Made by a program: the position numbers and the translations under genes. Source: Firmicutes bacterium CAG:884 (lineage in GTDB: Bacteria; Bacillota_I; Bacilli_A; RF39; UBA660). From it: a DNA stretch of 29,096 nucleotides. The stretch covers positions 1 through 29,096 of the forward strand of contig HF993335.1 of assembly GCA_000433875.1 (NCBI GenBank), in the 5' to 3' direction. Positions 8,291-16,737 of this stretch are shown piece by piece. The notes beneath the pieces were generated by a model that worked only from the letters and a program-made list of their open reading frames with translations, had not been told where the DNA came from and made no database searches. How positions within the stretch are numbered: the first letter of the stretch is position 1; each line of letters opens with the position of its first letter.

Positions 8291-8981
8291 TAACTTATCA
8301 AAAAGCTATAATGATAATTTAGTTCTTGATAACATTAGTTTTTCAATTAAAAAAGGCGATATTGTATCAGTTGTCGGACCATCTGGTAGTGGTAAAAGTA
8401 CACTACTTAGATGTATTGATTTACTTGAAAAGTCAGAAGGTGAAATACTATTTGAAGGAAAAAAACTATATAAAGGTGAAATAGGTAAAAAGATTGGTAT
8501 GGTTTTCCAGCAGTTTAATCTATTTCCACATTTAAGCGTTTTAGATAATATTATTCTCGCACCCACTAAATTAAAACTTATGGCTAAAAAAGATGCAACT
8601 AAAAAAGCTTATGAATTACTTGATACTATCGACCTTAAAGATAAGGCTAATAGTTATCCAAATGAATTATCTGGTGGTCAAAAGCAAAGAGTTGCAATTA
8701 TAAGAACTTTAATTATTGATCCTGATATTATTCTATTTGATGAACCAACAAGTGCTTTAGACCCAGAAATGATTGGTGAAGTATTAGAATTAATAAAAGG
8801 AATCGCTAACACTGGTAAAACAATGATGATTGTTTCTCACGAAATGGGATTTGTAAAAAATGTATCTAATCGTGTTTTATTCCTAGAAGATGGAAAAATC
8901 CTTTTTGACGGAAAAACAAAAGACTTTTTTGATAGTTCTAATGATAGAATAAAAGTTTTTCTTAAAAAGATAGAAAACTAA
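8277..8981 (+). CDS. polar amino acid ABC importer, ATP-binding protein
   Basis: A 234-residue ABC ATPase of the GlnQ/HisP type. Walker A is GPSGSGKST (residues 34-42), the Q loop is VFQQFNLFPHLSVLDN, the signature is LSGGQKQRVAI, Walker B is IILFDEPTSALDPE, and the switch histidine is in VSHEMGF. These features, including FQQFNLFPH, are characteristic of the polar amino acid subfamily. It is the last gene of a three-gene operon; the segment after its stop contains a probable small RNA and not another gene. Confidence 0.95.
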   Translation: MLEVNNLSKSYNDNLVLDNISFSIKKGDIVSVVGPSGSGKSTLLRCIDLLEKSEGEILFEGKKLYKGEIGKKIGMVFQQFNLFPHLSVLDNIILAPTKLKLMAKKDATKKAYELLDTIDLKDKANSYPNELSGGQKQRVAIIRTLIIDPDIILFDEPTSALDPEMIGEVLELIKGIANTGKTMMIVSHEMGFVKNVSNRVLFLEDGKILFDGKTKDFFDSSNDRIKVFLKKIEN

Positions 8982-9017
8982 TTTGCTAATAAATAATATA
9001 AAAATAGAAAGGTTTAT

Positions 9018-9026
9018 TGATAAAAT
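9018..9026 (+). promoter_or_regulatory. extended -10 of the putative small RNA
   Basis: TGA-TAAAAT, the same form as the -10 at 6824-6832. It would start transcription near 9033, exactly at the base of the predicted closing stem. No good -35 is present. Confidence 0.4.
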
Positions 9027-9032
9027 ATATGG

Positions 9033-9202
9033 AGTACGATTCTGTAGGATAATTATGGATAGTAGTCCTTCTTTTGTGGTGCGTAAAAATATATTAAGGA
9101 TGATAAGATTGGCTCTTTCCTTATTCACTATCAAACAAGTACAGGTAGAAAAGTACAAACAATATCATAAAAATCGATTTTTAATCGGTTTTTTCTTTTT
9201 TT
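9033..9202 (+). ncRNA. structured RNA of unknown class, importer-arc gap
   Basis: The 286-base gap between the importer and arc operon contains no credible coding frame, but folds well by eye. A closing stem pairs GTAC (9034-9037) with GTAC (9153-9156) and TTCT (9040-9043) with AGAA (9147-9150), separated by a 2x2 purine internal loop. A second helix pairs GATAGT (9058-9063) with ACTATC (9127-9132). Inside it two hairpins abut: GTCCTT (9065-9070) with AAGGAT (9096-9101), and GATAAG (9102-9107) with CTTATT (9120-9125). That makes a tight three-way junction. A strong terminator follows at 9169. It matches no riboswitch class I can recall; a stand-alone sRNA, a processed 3' end of the importer mRNA, or an arc leader are all possible. 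Confidence 0.55.
9169..9202 (+). terminator. strong intrinsic terminator before the arc operon
   Basis: AAAAATCGATT (9169-9179) pairs with AATCGGTTTTT (9183-9193) around TTT: eleven pairs with one G-T, followed by a T-rich tail interrupted by one C. It separates the importer/RNA transcript from the arc promoter. Confidence 0.85.
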
Positions 9203-9212
9203 CTAAAATCTA

Positions 9213-9241
9213 TTGTAAAACAAAAAATTATTTGCTATAAT
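9213..9241 (+). promoter_or_regulatory. arc operon promoter
   Basis: TTGTAA (9213-9218), exactly 17 bases, then TATAAT (9236-9241) with extended TGC. The start codon at 9268 lies 26 bases beyond the -10. No ARG-box-like palindrome is obvious in the short leader. Confidence 0.75.
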
Positions 9242-9267
9242 TGATAATGAAGAATATAGGAGGATTT

Positions 9268-11580
9268 ATGAATGTAATAAATGTCAAAAGTGAAATTGGT
9301 CCTTTAAAAAAGGTATTATTACACAGACCAGGTAATGAATTATTAAATCTAACACCTGATACATTAAGTAGATTACTATTTGATGATATACCTTTTTTAC
9401 CAGAAGCACAAAAAGAGCACGATGAATTTGCTCACATTCTAAAAGAAAATGGTATAGAAGTCGTTTATCTAGAAGATTTAATGGCTGAAGTATTATCATT
9501 AAGCGAAGAAATAAGCGATAAGTTTATAAGACAATTCATTTATGAAGCAGGAATAAGAACACCAAAATATAAAAACTTGGTATTTGATTACTTAAAAAGT
9601 TTCAAAAATAAAAAAGAATTAGTCTTAAAAACAATGGAAGGAATTAAAATAGGTGAAATAAGCCGAGCTAAAAGAAATGTTGAACAATCCTTAGTAGACT
9701 TTGTGGGTGAAGAATCAGACTTCTTGGCTGATCCAATGCCTAACTTATATTTCACAAGAGATCCATTTGCAAGCGCAGGAAACGGAATAATCTTAAATAA
9801 AATGTATTCTGTAACAAGAAGCAGAGAAACAATATATGCAGAATATATATTTAATTACCACCCAGAATATAAAGATATGGTAAACAAATACTATGATAGA
9901 TATTTACCATACCATATAGAAGGTGGAGATGTTCTAAACCTAAATAATCATATACTAGCAGTTGGAATATCTCAAAGAACAGAAGCAGGCGCTATTGATG
10001 AACTTGCTAAAAACTTGTTTAAAAATCCAGATTGTGAAATTGACACAATATTAGCATTTAATATTCCAGAATCAAGAGCATTTATGCACCTTGATACAGT
10101 ATTTACACAAATTGATTACGATAAGTTTACATATCATCCAGGAATAATGGATACATTACAAGTATTTGAAATAACTGAAGGTGACATACCAGACAGCGAT
10201 GAAGATCTAAACGTTATTGAATTAAACGGATCTTTAGAAGAAATACTTGAAAAATATTTAAAAAGAAAAATTACTCTAATCCCTTGCGCTGGCGGTGAAA
10301 AAATATCAGCCGAAAGAGAACAATGGAATGATGGCACAAATACACTATGCATAGCACCAGGAGTTGTTGTAGTATATGATAGAAATAACATTACAAACAA
10401 TATACTAAGAGAACACGGAATAAAAGTATACGAAATGAGTAGCGCGGAATTATCTCGTGGAAGAGGCGGTCCAAGATGTATGAGTATGCCATTAATAAGA
10501 GATGATATTGATAACGAACAATATGATAGAAACTGTAAATGTTTATTAAAAGAAGAATCAATCAAAAAAATCAATAATCGCATTGATTTAAGAGGAAGAA
10601 ACTTCTTAACATTACTTGACTACACACCAGAAGAAATAAGATATTTATTAGATTTATCAAAAGACTTAAAAGAAAAGAAACATAAAGGAATCGATCATAG
10701 ATACTTAAAGGGTAAAAATATAGTTCTACTATTCGAAAAAACATCAACAAGAACAAGATGTTCATTTGAAGTAGCTGGCTTAGATTTAGGAATGGGCGTA
10801 ACATATCTAGATCCAGGAAGCTCCCAAATGGGCAAAAAAGAAAGTATTGCTGATACAGCCAAAGTACTTGGAAGAATGTATGATGGAATCGAATATAGAG
10901 GATTCTCACAAAAAATTGTTGAAGAACTTGCTAAAAATGCTGGAGTTCCAGTATGGAATGGTTTAACAACCGAATTCCATCCAACACAAATGTTGGGTGA
11001 TGCCTTGACAATTGAAGAAAACTTTGGACATTTACAAGGAATTAAACTTGTATTTATGGGAGATAATAGAAATAACGTAGCCAACTCATTAATGGTAATA
11101 TCAGCCAAAATGGGAATGAACTTCGTATCTTGTGGACCAAAAGAATTATGGCCAGATGAAGATTTAGTTAAAAAATGTAAAGAAATCGCCCAAGAAACAG
11201 GCGCAAGCATTGAAATGACAGAAGATGTTAAAGAAGCAACAAAAGAAGCTGATGTAATCTATACTGACGTTTGGGTTTCTATGGGTGAACCAGATGATGT
11301 ATGGGAAAGCAAAATTAAATTATTAAAACCATATCAAGTAAATATGGATGTTATGAATAACGCAAATAAAAATGCTATATTCTTACATTGCTTACCATCG
11401 TTTCACGATTTAAATACTACTATTGGAAAAGATATACACGAAAAATTTGGATTAAAAGAAATGGAAGTTACTGATGAAGTATTTAATTCATCTAAATCAA
11501 AAGTATTTGATGAAGCAGAAAATAGACTTCACACAATTAAAGCAGTTGTATACGCAACTATGAGGGAAGATAATGAGTAA
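9268..11580 (+). CDS. arcA-arcB: fused arginine deiminase-ornithine carbamoyltransferase
   Basis: One uninterrupted 770-residue frame carries two complete enzymes of the arginine deiminase pathway. Residues 1 to about 412 are arginine deiminase: opening [35 protein letters not shown], the histidine in FMHLDTVF, and catalytic Cys404 in GPRCMSMP. A short linker with CKCL follows. Residues from about 434 to 770 are ornithine carbamoyltransferase: carbamoyl-phosphate loop STRTR (493-497), FHPTQMLGD, and HCLP (707-710). Arginine would go to citrulline and then to ornithine plus carbamoyl phosphate in one polypeptide. The start is the ATG at 9268 with TAGGAGGA upstream; the longer frame starts inside the -10. 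The linker has no methionine, so separate synthesis of the second enzyme is unlikely. arcC overlaps by 8 bases. Confidence 0.95.
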   Translation: MNVINVKSEIGPLKKVLLHRPGNELLNLTPDTLSRLLFDDIPFLPEAQKEHDEFAHILKENGIEVVYLEDLMAEVLSLSEEISDKFIRQFIYEAGIRTPKYKNLVFDYLKSFKNKKELVLKTMEGIKIGEISRAKRNVEQSLVDFVGEESDFLADPMPNLYFTRDPFASAGNGIILNKMYSVTRSRETIYAEYIFNYHPEYKDMVNKYYDRYLPYHIEGGDVLNLNNHILAVGISQRTEAGAIDELAKNLFKNPDCEIDTILAFNIPESRAFMHLDTVFTQIDYDKFTYHPGIMDTLQVFEITEGDIPDSDEDLNVIELNGSLEEILEKYLKRKITLIPCAGGEKISAEREQWNDGTNTLCIAPGVVVVYDRNNITNNILREHGIKVYEMSSAELSRGRGGPRCMSMPLIRDDIDNEQYDRNCKCLLKEESIKKINNRIDLRGRNFLTLLDYTPEEIRYLLDLSKDLKEKKHKGIDHRYLKGKNIVLLFEKTSTRTRCSFEVAGLDLGMGVTYLDPGSSQMGKKESIADTAKVLGRMYDGIEYRGFSQKIVEELAKNAGVPVWNGLTTEFHPTQMLGDALTIEENFGHLQGIKLVFMGDNRNNVANSLMVISAKMGMNFVSCGPKELWPDEDLVKKCKEIAQETGASIEMTEDVKEATKEADVIYTDVWVSMGEPDDVWESKIKLLKPYQVNMDVMNNANKNAIFLHCLPSFHDLNTTIGKDIHEKFGLKEMEVTDEVFNSSKSKVFDEAENRLHTIKAVVYATMREDNE

Positions 11581-12499
11581 AATTGTTATTGCCTTAGGAG
11601 GTAATGCTTTAGGTAAAAATCCAAAAGAACAATTAGATTTACTAAAAAATGTAGCAAAAATAATTGTTAACTTAATAAAATCCGGAAATAAAATTGTTTT
11701 AACTCATGGTAATGGACCACAGGTTGGCCAAATCGCCTTAGCAATGGAGTACGCTTCAAACGGAGCCGGTACTCCTCCTGTACCATTCCCAGAATGTGGT
11801 AGTATGAGTCAAGGATACATTGGTTATCAATTACAACAATGTATTCAAAATGAATTAAGTAGACAAAATATTGATTTAGATTGTTCTACAATTGTAACAC
11901 AGGTTTTAGTAGATTCTGCGGATACTGCTTTTCAAAATCCTAGTAAACCAATAGGAATGTTTTATAGCAAAGAAGAAGCTATGAAAATTGAAAAAGAAAA
12001 AGGTTATGTATTCGTTGAAGATGCTGGACGAGGATATAGGAGAGTTGTACCATCTCCTATGCCGATAGATATTATTGAAAAGAATGTAATTAAAAAACTT
12101 TTCGATAATTCAGTAGTAATTGCTGCTGGAGGCGGAGGAATTCCTGTTATTATGGATGAATCACTATCCGGTGTAGAAGCTGTTATTGATAAAGATAGAA
12201 CAGCCGCATTACTTGGAAAATTGATAGGAGCTGATACTTTACTCATTTTAACTGCTGTTGATAAAGTCTGTTTAAATTACAATAAAGAAAATCAAATAGA
12301 TGTTGATTATATGACAGCAAATGAAGCAAAAAAATATATCAGTGAAGGTCACTTTGCTCGTGGTAGTATGCTTCCTAAGATTGAAGCTTGTATTGATTTT
12401 GTTAAAGGTTCTAATAGAAAAGCAATTATTAGTTCACTAGAAAAAGCAGAATATGCAATTAAAGGTGAAACAGGTACAATCATAGAAGGAGGAAATTAA
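11573..12499 (+). CDS. arcC: carbamate kinase
   Basis: The 308-residue amino acid kinase-fold enzyme starts with [11 protein letters not shown], contains [11 protein letters not shown] and the carbamate-kinase signature AAGGGGIPV, and has [10 protein letters not shown] near residue 213. It turns carbamoyl phosphate and ADP into ATP, CO2 and ammonia, the energy-yielding step of arginine fermentation. The ATG overlaps the end of the ArcA-ArcB gene by 8 bases, so translation is coupled. Length and motifs are normal for the family. Confidence 0.96.
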   Translation: MSKIVIALGGNALGKNPKEQLDLLKNVAKIIVNLIKSGNKIVLTHGNGPQVGQIALAMEYASNGAGTPPVPFPECGSMSQGYIGYQLQQCIQNELSRQNIDLDCSTIVTQVLVDSADTAFQNPSKPIGMFYSKEEAMKIEKEKGYVFVEDAGRGYRRVVPSPMPIDIIEKNVIKKLFDNSVVIAAGGGGIPVIMDESLSGVEAVIDKDRTAALLGKLIGADTLLILTAVDKVCLNYNKENQIDVDYMTANEAKKYISEGHFARGSMLPKIEACIDFVKGSNRKAIISSLEKAEYAIKGETGTIIEGGN

Positions 12500-12501
12500 A
12501 A

Positions 12502-13944
12502 ATGTCTAAAAAAAAGACAAGAGCGATGTTATCGTCTTTTTCAATTATTCTAATTCTTATATTTGGACTTGGAATATTGTCAAACATACTTCCAAAAGCA
12601 ACCTTCGTAGATAAAGTTATCGTAAATGGAAGTGGAACCGTTGGAGCAAGTCTTTCACAAGTTCTAATGGCACCAATCAAAGGGTTTGCCGATGCGATCG
12701 ATGTATGTATATTTATTCTTGTATTGGGAGGTTTGCTTGCAATCATTAGTAAAACCGAGGCACTTGAAACGGGAATAAAGGTACTTGTGCAAAAATTAAA
12801 AGGGAAGGAACTATTATTGATACCAATATTAATGTTCATTTTCTCAGTATGTGGAAGTACATATGGTATGTTAGAAGAAACAGTTGGTTTCTATGCATTA
12901 CTTGCTGCCACAATGATGGCCGCAGGGATGGATCCACTTGTAGGATCAGCTATTGTTCTATTAGGAGCAGGTAGTGGATGTCTAGGATCAACAGTTAATC
13001 CATTTGCAGTTGGAGCTGCCGTAGATGCGCTAAATAAGGTTGGAATTGAACCAAAACAAAGCGGCATTATTATGATTGGTATTGTATTATGGCTAACAAC
13101 ATTAATAATTACTACATTATTTGTTATGGCATATGCAAAAAAAGTAAAAAAGGATAAAGGTTCTACTTTCTTATCGTTAAGAGAACAAGAAGAAGCAGAA
13201 AAAGCCTATGGAAGATTCGAAGAAAAGGAAGGTACCCAAGCTAAATTATCTGGAAAACAGAAATTAACACTTATTTTCTTTGCTGTTGCATTTCTAATTA
13301 TGATTATTGGATTTATTCCATGGGAAGATTTCGGAGTTACAATATTCCCTAAATTCACAGGATGGCTAACAGGAGCACCTCTTGGCGAATGGTATTTTAA
13401 TGAATCGACATTATGGTTCTTACTTATTGCTATTATTATATCAATAATCAATCGTTTCAAAGAAAAAGAATTTGTGGACACATTTGTAAAAGGTGCAGGT
13501 GATATGATTGGTGTTATCCTAATTATCGCTATCGCTAGAGGAGCAAGCGTATTAATGCAGGAAACACATTTGGATAATTATATTATATACAATGCTACAG
13601 AGGCCCTTGCAAAATTACCTCAACTTGCATTCGTTCCGTTGAATTATCTATTACATGTTGTTCTATCAATACTTGTACCATCATCATCTGGATTAGCAAC
13701 ATTATCAACACCAATTGTTGGACCAATAGCTAGTGCGCTAGGATATAGTACAGAAGTATCTGTTATGTCAATGGTTGCAGCTAATGGTTTAGTAAACCTA
13801 ATTACGCCAACATGTGGAGCAATAATGGGCGGATTAGCCTTAGCTAAAGTTGAATACACAACCTGGTTTAAATGGGCATTTAAAATCGTAGTTGCAATCG
13901 CTATTGCAAATATTGCGGTTTTATGTTTATTCGCACTAATATAA
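12502..13944 (+). CDS. YfcC-family transporter, probable arginine/ornithine exchanger
   Basis: This is a 480-residue polytopic protein with about 11-12 hydrophobic segments, split by a charged cytoplasmic loop at about 215-250 (KKVKKDKGSTF to GKQK). Family features include GSTYGMLEETVGFYAL, GSGCLGSTVNPFAVG and the late VPSSSGLATLSTPI and LITPTCGAIMGG hairpins. It belongs to the YfcC/C4-dicarboxylate-carrier-like group, which includes the arginine-ornithine antiporters of streptococcal arc operons. Its position, 2 bases after arcC behind AAGGAGG, makes arginine import against ornithine export the best reading. The substrate is inferred from context. A hairpin at the stop ends the operon. Confidence 0.88.
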   Translation: MSKKKTRAMLSSFSIILILIFGLGILSNILPKATFVDKVIVNGSGTVGASLSQVLMAPIKGFADAIDVCIFILVLGGLLAIISKTEALETGIKVLVQKLKGKELLLIPILMFIFSVCGSTYGMLEETVGFYALLAATMMAAGMDPLVGSAIVLLGAGSGCLGSTVNPFAVGAAVDALNKVGIEPKQSGIIMIGIVLWLTTLIITTLFVMAYAKKVKKDKGSTFLSLREQEEAEKAYGRFEEKEGTQAKLSGKQKLTLIFFAVAFLIMIIGFIPWEDFGVTIFPKFTGWLTGAPLGEWYFNESTLWFLLIAIIISIINRFKEKEFVDTFVKGAGDMIGVILIIAIARGASVLMQETHLDNYIIYNATEALAKLPQLAFVPLNYLLHVVLSILVPSSSGLATLSTPIVGPIASALGYSTEVSVMSMVAANGLVNLITPTCGAIMGGLALAKVEYTTWFKWAFKIVVAIAIANIAVLCLFALI

Positions 13945-13966
13945 AAGAACTTATAAAAGTTCTTTT
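13943..13966. terminator. bidirectional terminator between convergent genes
   Basis: AAAAGAACTT and AAGTTCTTTT form 10 pairs around ATAA. T-rich sequence lies on the + side and A-rich on the other. The hairpin includes the arc operon stop and the last codons of the - strand gene. Confidence 0.8.
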
Positions 13967-14451
13967 ATTTTTTGTTTTTCTTTATCAGTTAAATGTTCTG
14001 ATTCGTAATAAAAATACGACGGACCATAAGAAAAAGTATTTATAAAACTATTATTATATACACCAATATCTTCTTTATCTCTTACAAAATTATTTTTTAT
14101 TTTCTGAGTATTATCTATATTCTTATATAAAGCAACAGATAAATATTCATTTATAACCTGTAATTTAATAGTTGCATTCTTTTTATCCTTTTTCTGACTA
14201 TCAATATATTTATATAAACTATCTAATATTATTATCATATTAGAATGATTTAAATTATCTTTTAACTTAATATTTTCCCTTAAATGCTCCAAATAATAAT
14301 AATATTCATTTTCACCTAAATGCTTTCTACCAAGCAAAATATTTTCAAGTGAAGGATATATATCAACACCATCCTCTATAAGCTTTAAAATAACATTTTG
14401 CATTTTATAGATATAAACATATCTTTCAATTAACTTATCTTTATAGTTCAT
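13951..14451 (-). CDS. hypothetical protein, 166 residues
   Basis: I do not recognise it. The gene reads leftward, starts with ATG after AAGGAG, and converges on the arc operon with only 6 bases between stop codons. The protein has no signal peptide or membrane helix. It is mostly helical, lysine- and tyrosine-rich, with YYYYLEHLREN near the middle and TFSYGPSYFYYESEHL near the end. It is transcribed divergently from the 30-residue-repeat gene with about 80 bases between the starts, so shared control is possible. Confidence 0.8.
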   Translation of the reverse strand: MNYKDKLIERYVYIYKMQNVILKLIEDGVDIYPSLENILLGRKHLGENEYYYYLEHLRENIKLKDNLNHSNMIIILDSLYKYIDSQKKDKKNATIKLQVINEYLSVALYKNIDNTQKIKNNFVRDKEDIGVYNNSFINTFSYGPSYFYYESEHLTDKEKQKIKELL

Positions 14452-14485
14452 AATTTCTCCTTTATAAAATAATATGCTTTAAAAT

Positions 14486-14513
14486 TTGAAAAAATACACA
14501 AATGTGCTATACT
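14486..14513 (+). promoter_or_regulatory. promoter of the repeat-protein gene
   Basis: TTGAAA (14486-14491), 16 bases, then TATACT (14508-14513) inside TGTGCTATACT. The ATG follows at 14531 behind GAGGGG. Confidence 0.65.
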
Positions 14514-14530
14514 TTTTTTGAGGGGATAAT

Positions 14531-15457
14531 ATGACCGATTTTAAAGATTTATTAAATGGAAAAGAATATTTAATTAATGATAGATTATTATCTTGTGATT
14601 ATAATAAAGTTAAAAAAATTCTTGAAATGGAAGAATGGAATGATAAAAGATTCGCACAAATGTTAGGACCTACAATCTGGTATAGAAGTTATGATGAAAT
14701 AAAAAAAGTATTAAATATGGAAGAATGGAATAATCCTAAATACTTTTCCTTACTTACATCTAATATATGGCATAGTAATTATGAAAATATCAAAAGTATT
14801 TTAGAACTAGAAGAATGGCAAGATGAAAGATTCAAAAAATTATTAACATCAAGTGTTTGGACAACAACAAGTCAAAATATAAAAGAAACATTAAACTTAC
14901 CACACTTCAATAACCCAAAATACTTAAATGTTCTAGGACCATCTATATTTTTAAGTACAGCATCATATGTTGATTCAATCTGTAAAATGGAAGAATGGGA
15001 TGATGAAAGGTTTATGCGACTATTAAGCTCAAATATATGGAAATGTCCTTATGAAGACATAAAAAAAACACTTTCCTTAAAAGAATGGGAAGATCCAAAA
15101 TTCAAAAAATTATTAACATCAAATATTTGGAAAAATAGATATGAGACAATTGTTATTAAATTAAACTTACCATATTGGAATAAAAAAGAATATACCCATT
15201 TACTTGTTCCAAGCTTATTTACACTTCCAATAAATAATATAATATATGGTATTGAATTATTTGAAGAAAACGGAATTGGTGAATATGTAACCAATAAAGC
15301 CTTAAGACATAATTTAGAAAACCTAAAAAAAATATTTGCCTATATGAAAGAACATAATTTTGAATTATTATTAAGCACAAAAGAAACCAAAAAACTAGTG
15401 CTAAATCCAATATTTAGTATGCCAAATACGGAATTAAAGAAAGAGCGAGTATTATAA
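14531..15457 (+). CDS. tandem 30-residue helical repeat protein
   Basis: The 308-residue protein consists mainly of exact 30-residue repeats from about residue 15 to 254, with six regular copies from 45 to 224. The consensus is L-[TGS]-[SP]-x-[IV]-W, three variable residues, Y-x-x-I-K-x-x-L-x-[LM]-E-E-W, then x-[DN]-x-[RK]-[FY]-x-x-L. Each unit probably makes two or three helices, giving a solenoid. A non-repeat C-terminal part (about 255-308) contains a helix LENLKKIFAYMKEHNFELL. It has no signal peptide or membrane helix. It recalls mTERF-, HEAT- or TALE-like arrays in style, but no known repeat family fits convincingly. Function unknown; binding of protein or nucleic acid is the likely kind of role. 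Confidence 0.88.
   Translation: MTDFKDLLNGKEYLINDRLLSCDYNKVKKILEMEEWNDKRFAQMLGPTIWYRSYDEIKKVLNMEEWNNPKYFSLLTSNIWHSNYENIKSILELEEWQDERFKKLLTSSVWTTTSQNIKETLNLPHFNNPKYLNVLGPSIFLSTASYVDSICKMEEWDDERFMRLLSSNIWKCPYEDIKKTLSLKEWEDPKFKKLLTSNIWKNRYETIVIKLNLPYWNKKEYTHLLVPSLFTLPINNIIYGIELFEENGIGEYVTNKALRHNLENLKKIFAYMKEHNFELLLSTKETKKLVLNPIFSMPNTELKKERVL
14663..15202 (+). repeat. six in-frame 90-base coding repeats
   Basis: Residues 45-224 form six consecutive units of exactly 30 residues, beginning LGPTIW, LTSNIW, LTSSVW, LGPSIF, LSSNIW and LTSNIW. Conserved positions include the W at 6 and the EEW or EW at 20-22. The DNA copies have diverged, so this is an old array and not recent slippage. Confidence 0.9.
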
Positions 15458-15484
15458 ACCAAGCCATAACTTGGTTTTATTTTT
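15456..15484 (+). terminator. intrinsic terminator after the repeat-protein gene
   Basis: AAACCAAG (15456-15463) pairs with CTTGGTTT (15470-15477) around CCATAA, followed by TATTTTT. It begins at the stop codon. Confidence 0.75.
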
Positions 15485-15490
15485 GTAAAA

Positions 15491-15534
15491 AAATGTCTAT
15501 TATTATTGTCTTAATATGACATTTATTATATAAT
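15491..15534 (+). promoter_or_regulatory. dTMP operon promoter with flanking inverted repeat
   Basis: TTGTCT (15506-15511), 17 bases, then TATAAT (15529-15534). AAATGTCTATTA (15491-15502) and TAATATGACATTT (15512-15524) are inverted copies with one bulged base and lie on both sides of the -35. This is where a repressor operator would be expected. It is not a terminator because no T-run follows. Confidence 0.55.
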
Positions 15535-15552
15535 TGGAAAGGAGGGTAAGTT

Positions 15553-16737
15553 ATGAAAACAAAAATTTTACAAAACTTCTTTTTAAAGGAAGATGGAACA
15601 TTTGATTTAGAAAACGCACTATTATTTAGTGGAAGAATAGCAGGAGTATGTTATGATAAGGAAGGTTTTGAACATCTAGAGAAAGAAGATATTTCAAATA
15701 CACAAAAAAGAATCAATAATACTTTAGAAAATGATCACCATAGTGTATATGATCACATAATGATTAATTTTAATATAGTAGGTATCCCCAAAATACTTGC
15801 AATGGTTCTTAATAATGAACATCAATACACAACAAGTGAAAAATCCGCACGTTATACTGATGTAACCTATAAAAATGGTTCAATTTTAACAGAAAGAGAG
15901 GTTACATTATATAATAAATGGAATGAAAGATTTAAAGAATTAATAAAAGAAAATTATCCTGATTTTACTAATTTTAAAATCAAAACACTTGCGCAAGAAA
16001 ATGCTAGATATTTAATTACGGTATTTGTACCAACAGAAATGGTATATTCAACAACACTAAGACAAATAAATTATATAGCATCAATTATGCAAAAATATAT
16101 AGAAGAGCATAATGAATCAAATGATTATTTAGAAAAAAATCTATCATTATGTATGCAAGATTTTATAAAAGAATTAGATAGATTGAACGTTTTAGATAAA
16201 AGATTAATGCATAATAGCAAGAATCGCAATATTAGTTTATTTGGTAAAGATCTAGAAAAACGCGAAGAAATATTTTCACACATCTATTCTGTTAATTATG
16301 AAGCATCTTATGCATCACTCGCACAAGCTCAAAGACATAGAACACTATTTTATCAAATGGAAAGAATGGATGAAAAGAAATATTTTGTACCACCTATTTT
16401 AAATAAAAAAGAAGAATATATAAAAGAATGGACTCAAGATATTAAATCAGTATCTAATGTTGTACCACAAGGAGAAATAATTTTAATAAATGAAACAGGT
16501 ACATATGATAATTTCATTTTAAAAACAAAAGAAAGATTATGCACAGCCGCGCAATTAGAAGTTATGAAAGCAACACGTGATACACTACTAAAATATAAAG
16601 ATGCATTAGAAAAAAATGATAACTACTTAAAAGAGGATATAAAGAAATATGTAAAGGGTGCTAGGTGTACATTTGGTTACAATTGTACAAAAAAGTGTAA
16701 TTTTAAAGAAGGAATAACATTAGAAAGAGAGATTTAA
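15553..16737 (+). CDS. two-domain FAD-dependent thymidylate synthase-like protein (ThyX family)
   Basis: At 394 residues this is nearly twice the length of a typical ThyX, and both halves resemble the ThyX fold. In the first half, IVGIPKILAMVL leads to SEKSARYTD, keeping Glu96, Ser98 and Arg100 of the ThyX signature, but the RHR triplet is replaced by NEH. ENARYLITVFVPTEMVY follows as in ThyX. In the second half, RHR is intact (261-263), but the serine seven residues on is Arg271. RLCTAAQLEVM matches the C-terminal ThyX motif. The C-terminus adds a cysteine cluster CTFGYNCTKKC. The known reaction methylates dUMP with methylene-THF and FADH2. The start has a GGAGGG site, and the thymidylate kinase ATG abuts the stop. 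Confidence 0.85.
   Translation: MKTKILQNFFLKEDGTFDLENALLFSGRIAGVCYDKEGFEHLEKEDISNTQKRINNTLENDHHSVYDHIMINFNIVGIPKILAMVLNNEHQYTTSEKSARYTDVTYKNGSILTEREVTLYNKWNERFKELIKENYPDFTNFKIKTLAQENARYLITVFVPTEMVYSTTLRQINYIASIMQKYIEEHNESNDYLEKNLSLCMQDFIKELDRLNVLDKRLMHNSKNRNISLFGKDLEKREEIFSHIYSVNYEASYASLAQAQRHRTLFYQMERMDEKKYFVPPILNKKEEYIKEWTQDIKSVSNVVPQGEIILINETGTYDNFILKTKERLCTAAQLEVMKATRDTLLKYKDALEKNDNYLKEDIKKYVKGARCTFGYNCTKKCNFKEGITLEREI

Noticed and set aside
9033..9202. T-box, SAM, lysine, purine or SRP RNA identity for the structured RNA
   Set aside because: I looked for their core sequences (for example the T-box GGTGGNACCGCG or the SRP GGAAGG loop) and found none.
8983..9240. 85-codon + frame (TTG start) between the importer and the arc operon
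   Set aside because: It has no ribosome site, runs through the strong terminator and into the arc -10, and has an odd composition; the region is better explained as structured RNA plus promoter.
10510..10570. Possible frameshift or lost stop joining arcA and arcB
   Set aside because: The frame is continuous, both domains are in the same phase, and the linker has normal composition; only resequencing could support an artefact.
10134..11210. Long - strand frames opposite the ArcA-ArcB gene
   Set aside because: They are antisense shadows of a strongly conserved gene, without ribosome sites and with hydrophobic low-complexity content.
12480..12839. 119-codon - strand frame across the arcC-transporter junction
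   Set aside because: Both + genes here have clear motifs and ribosome sites; the frame is a shadow.
14663..15202. CRISPR-like or DNA tandem repeat
   Set aside because: The 90-base period is at protein level only; the DNA units differ and there are no spacers.
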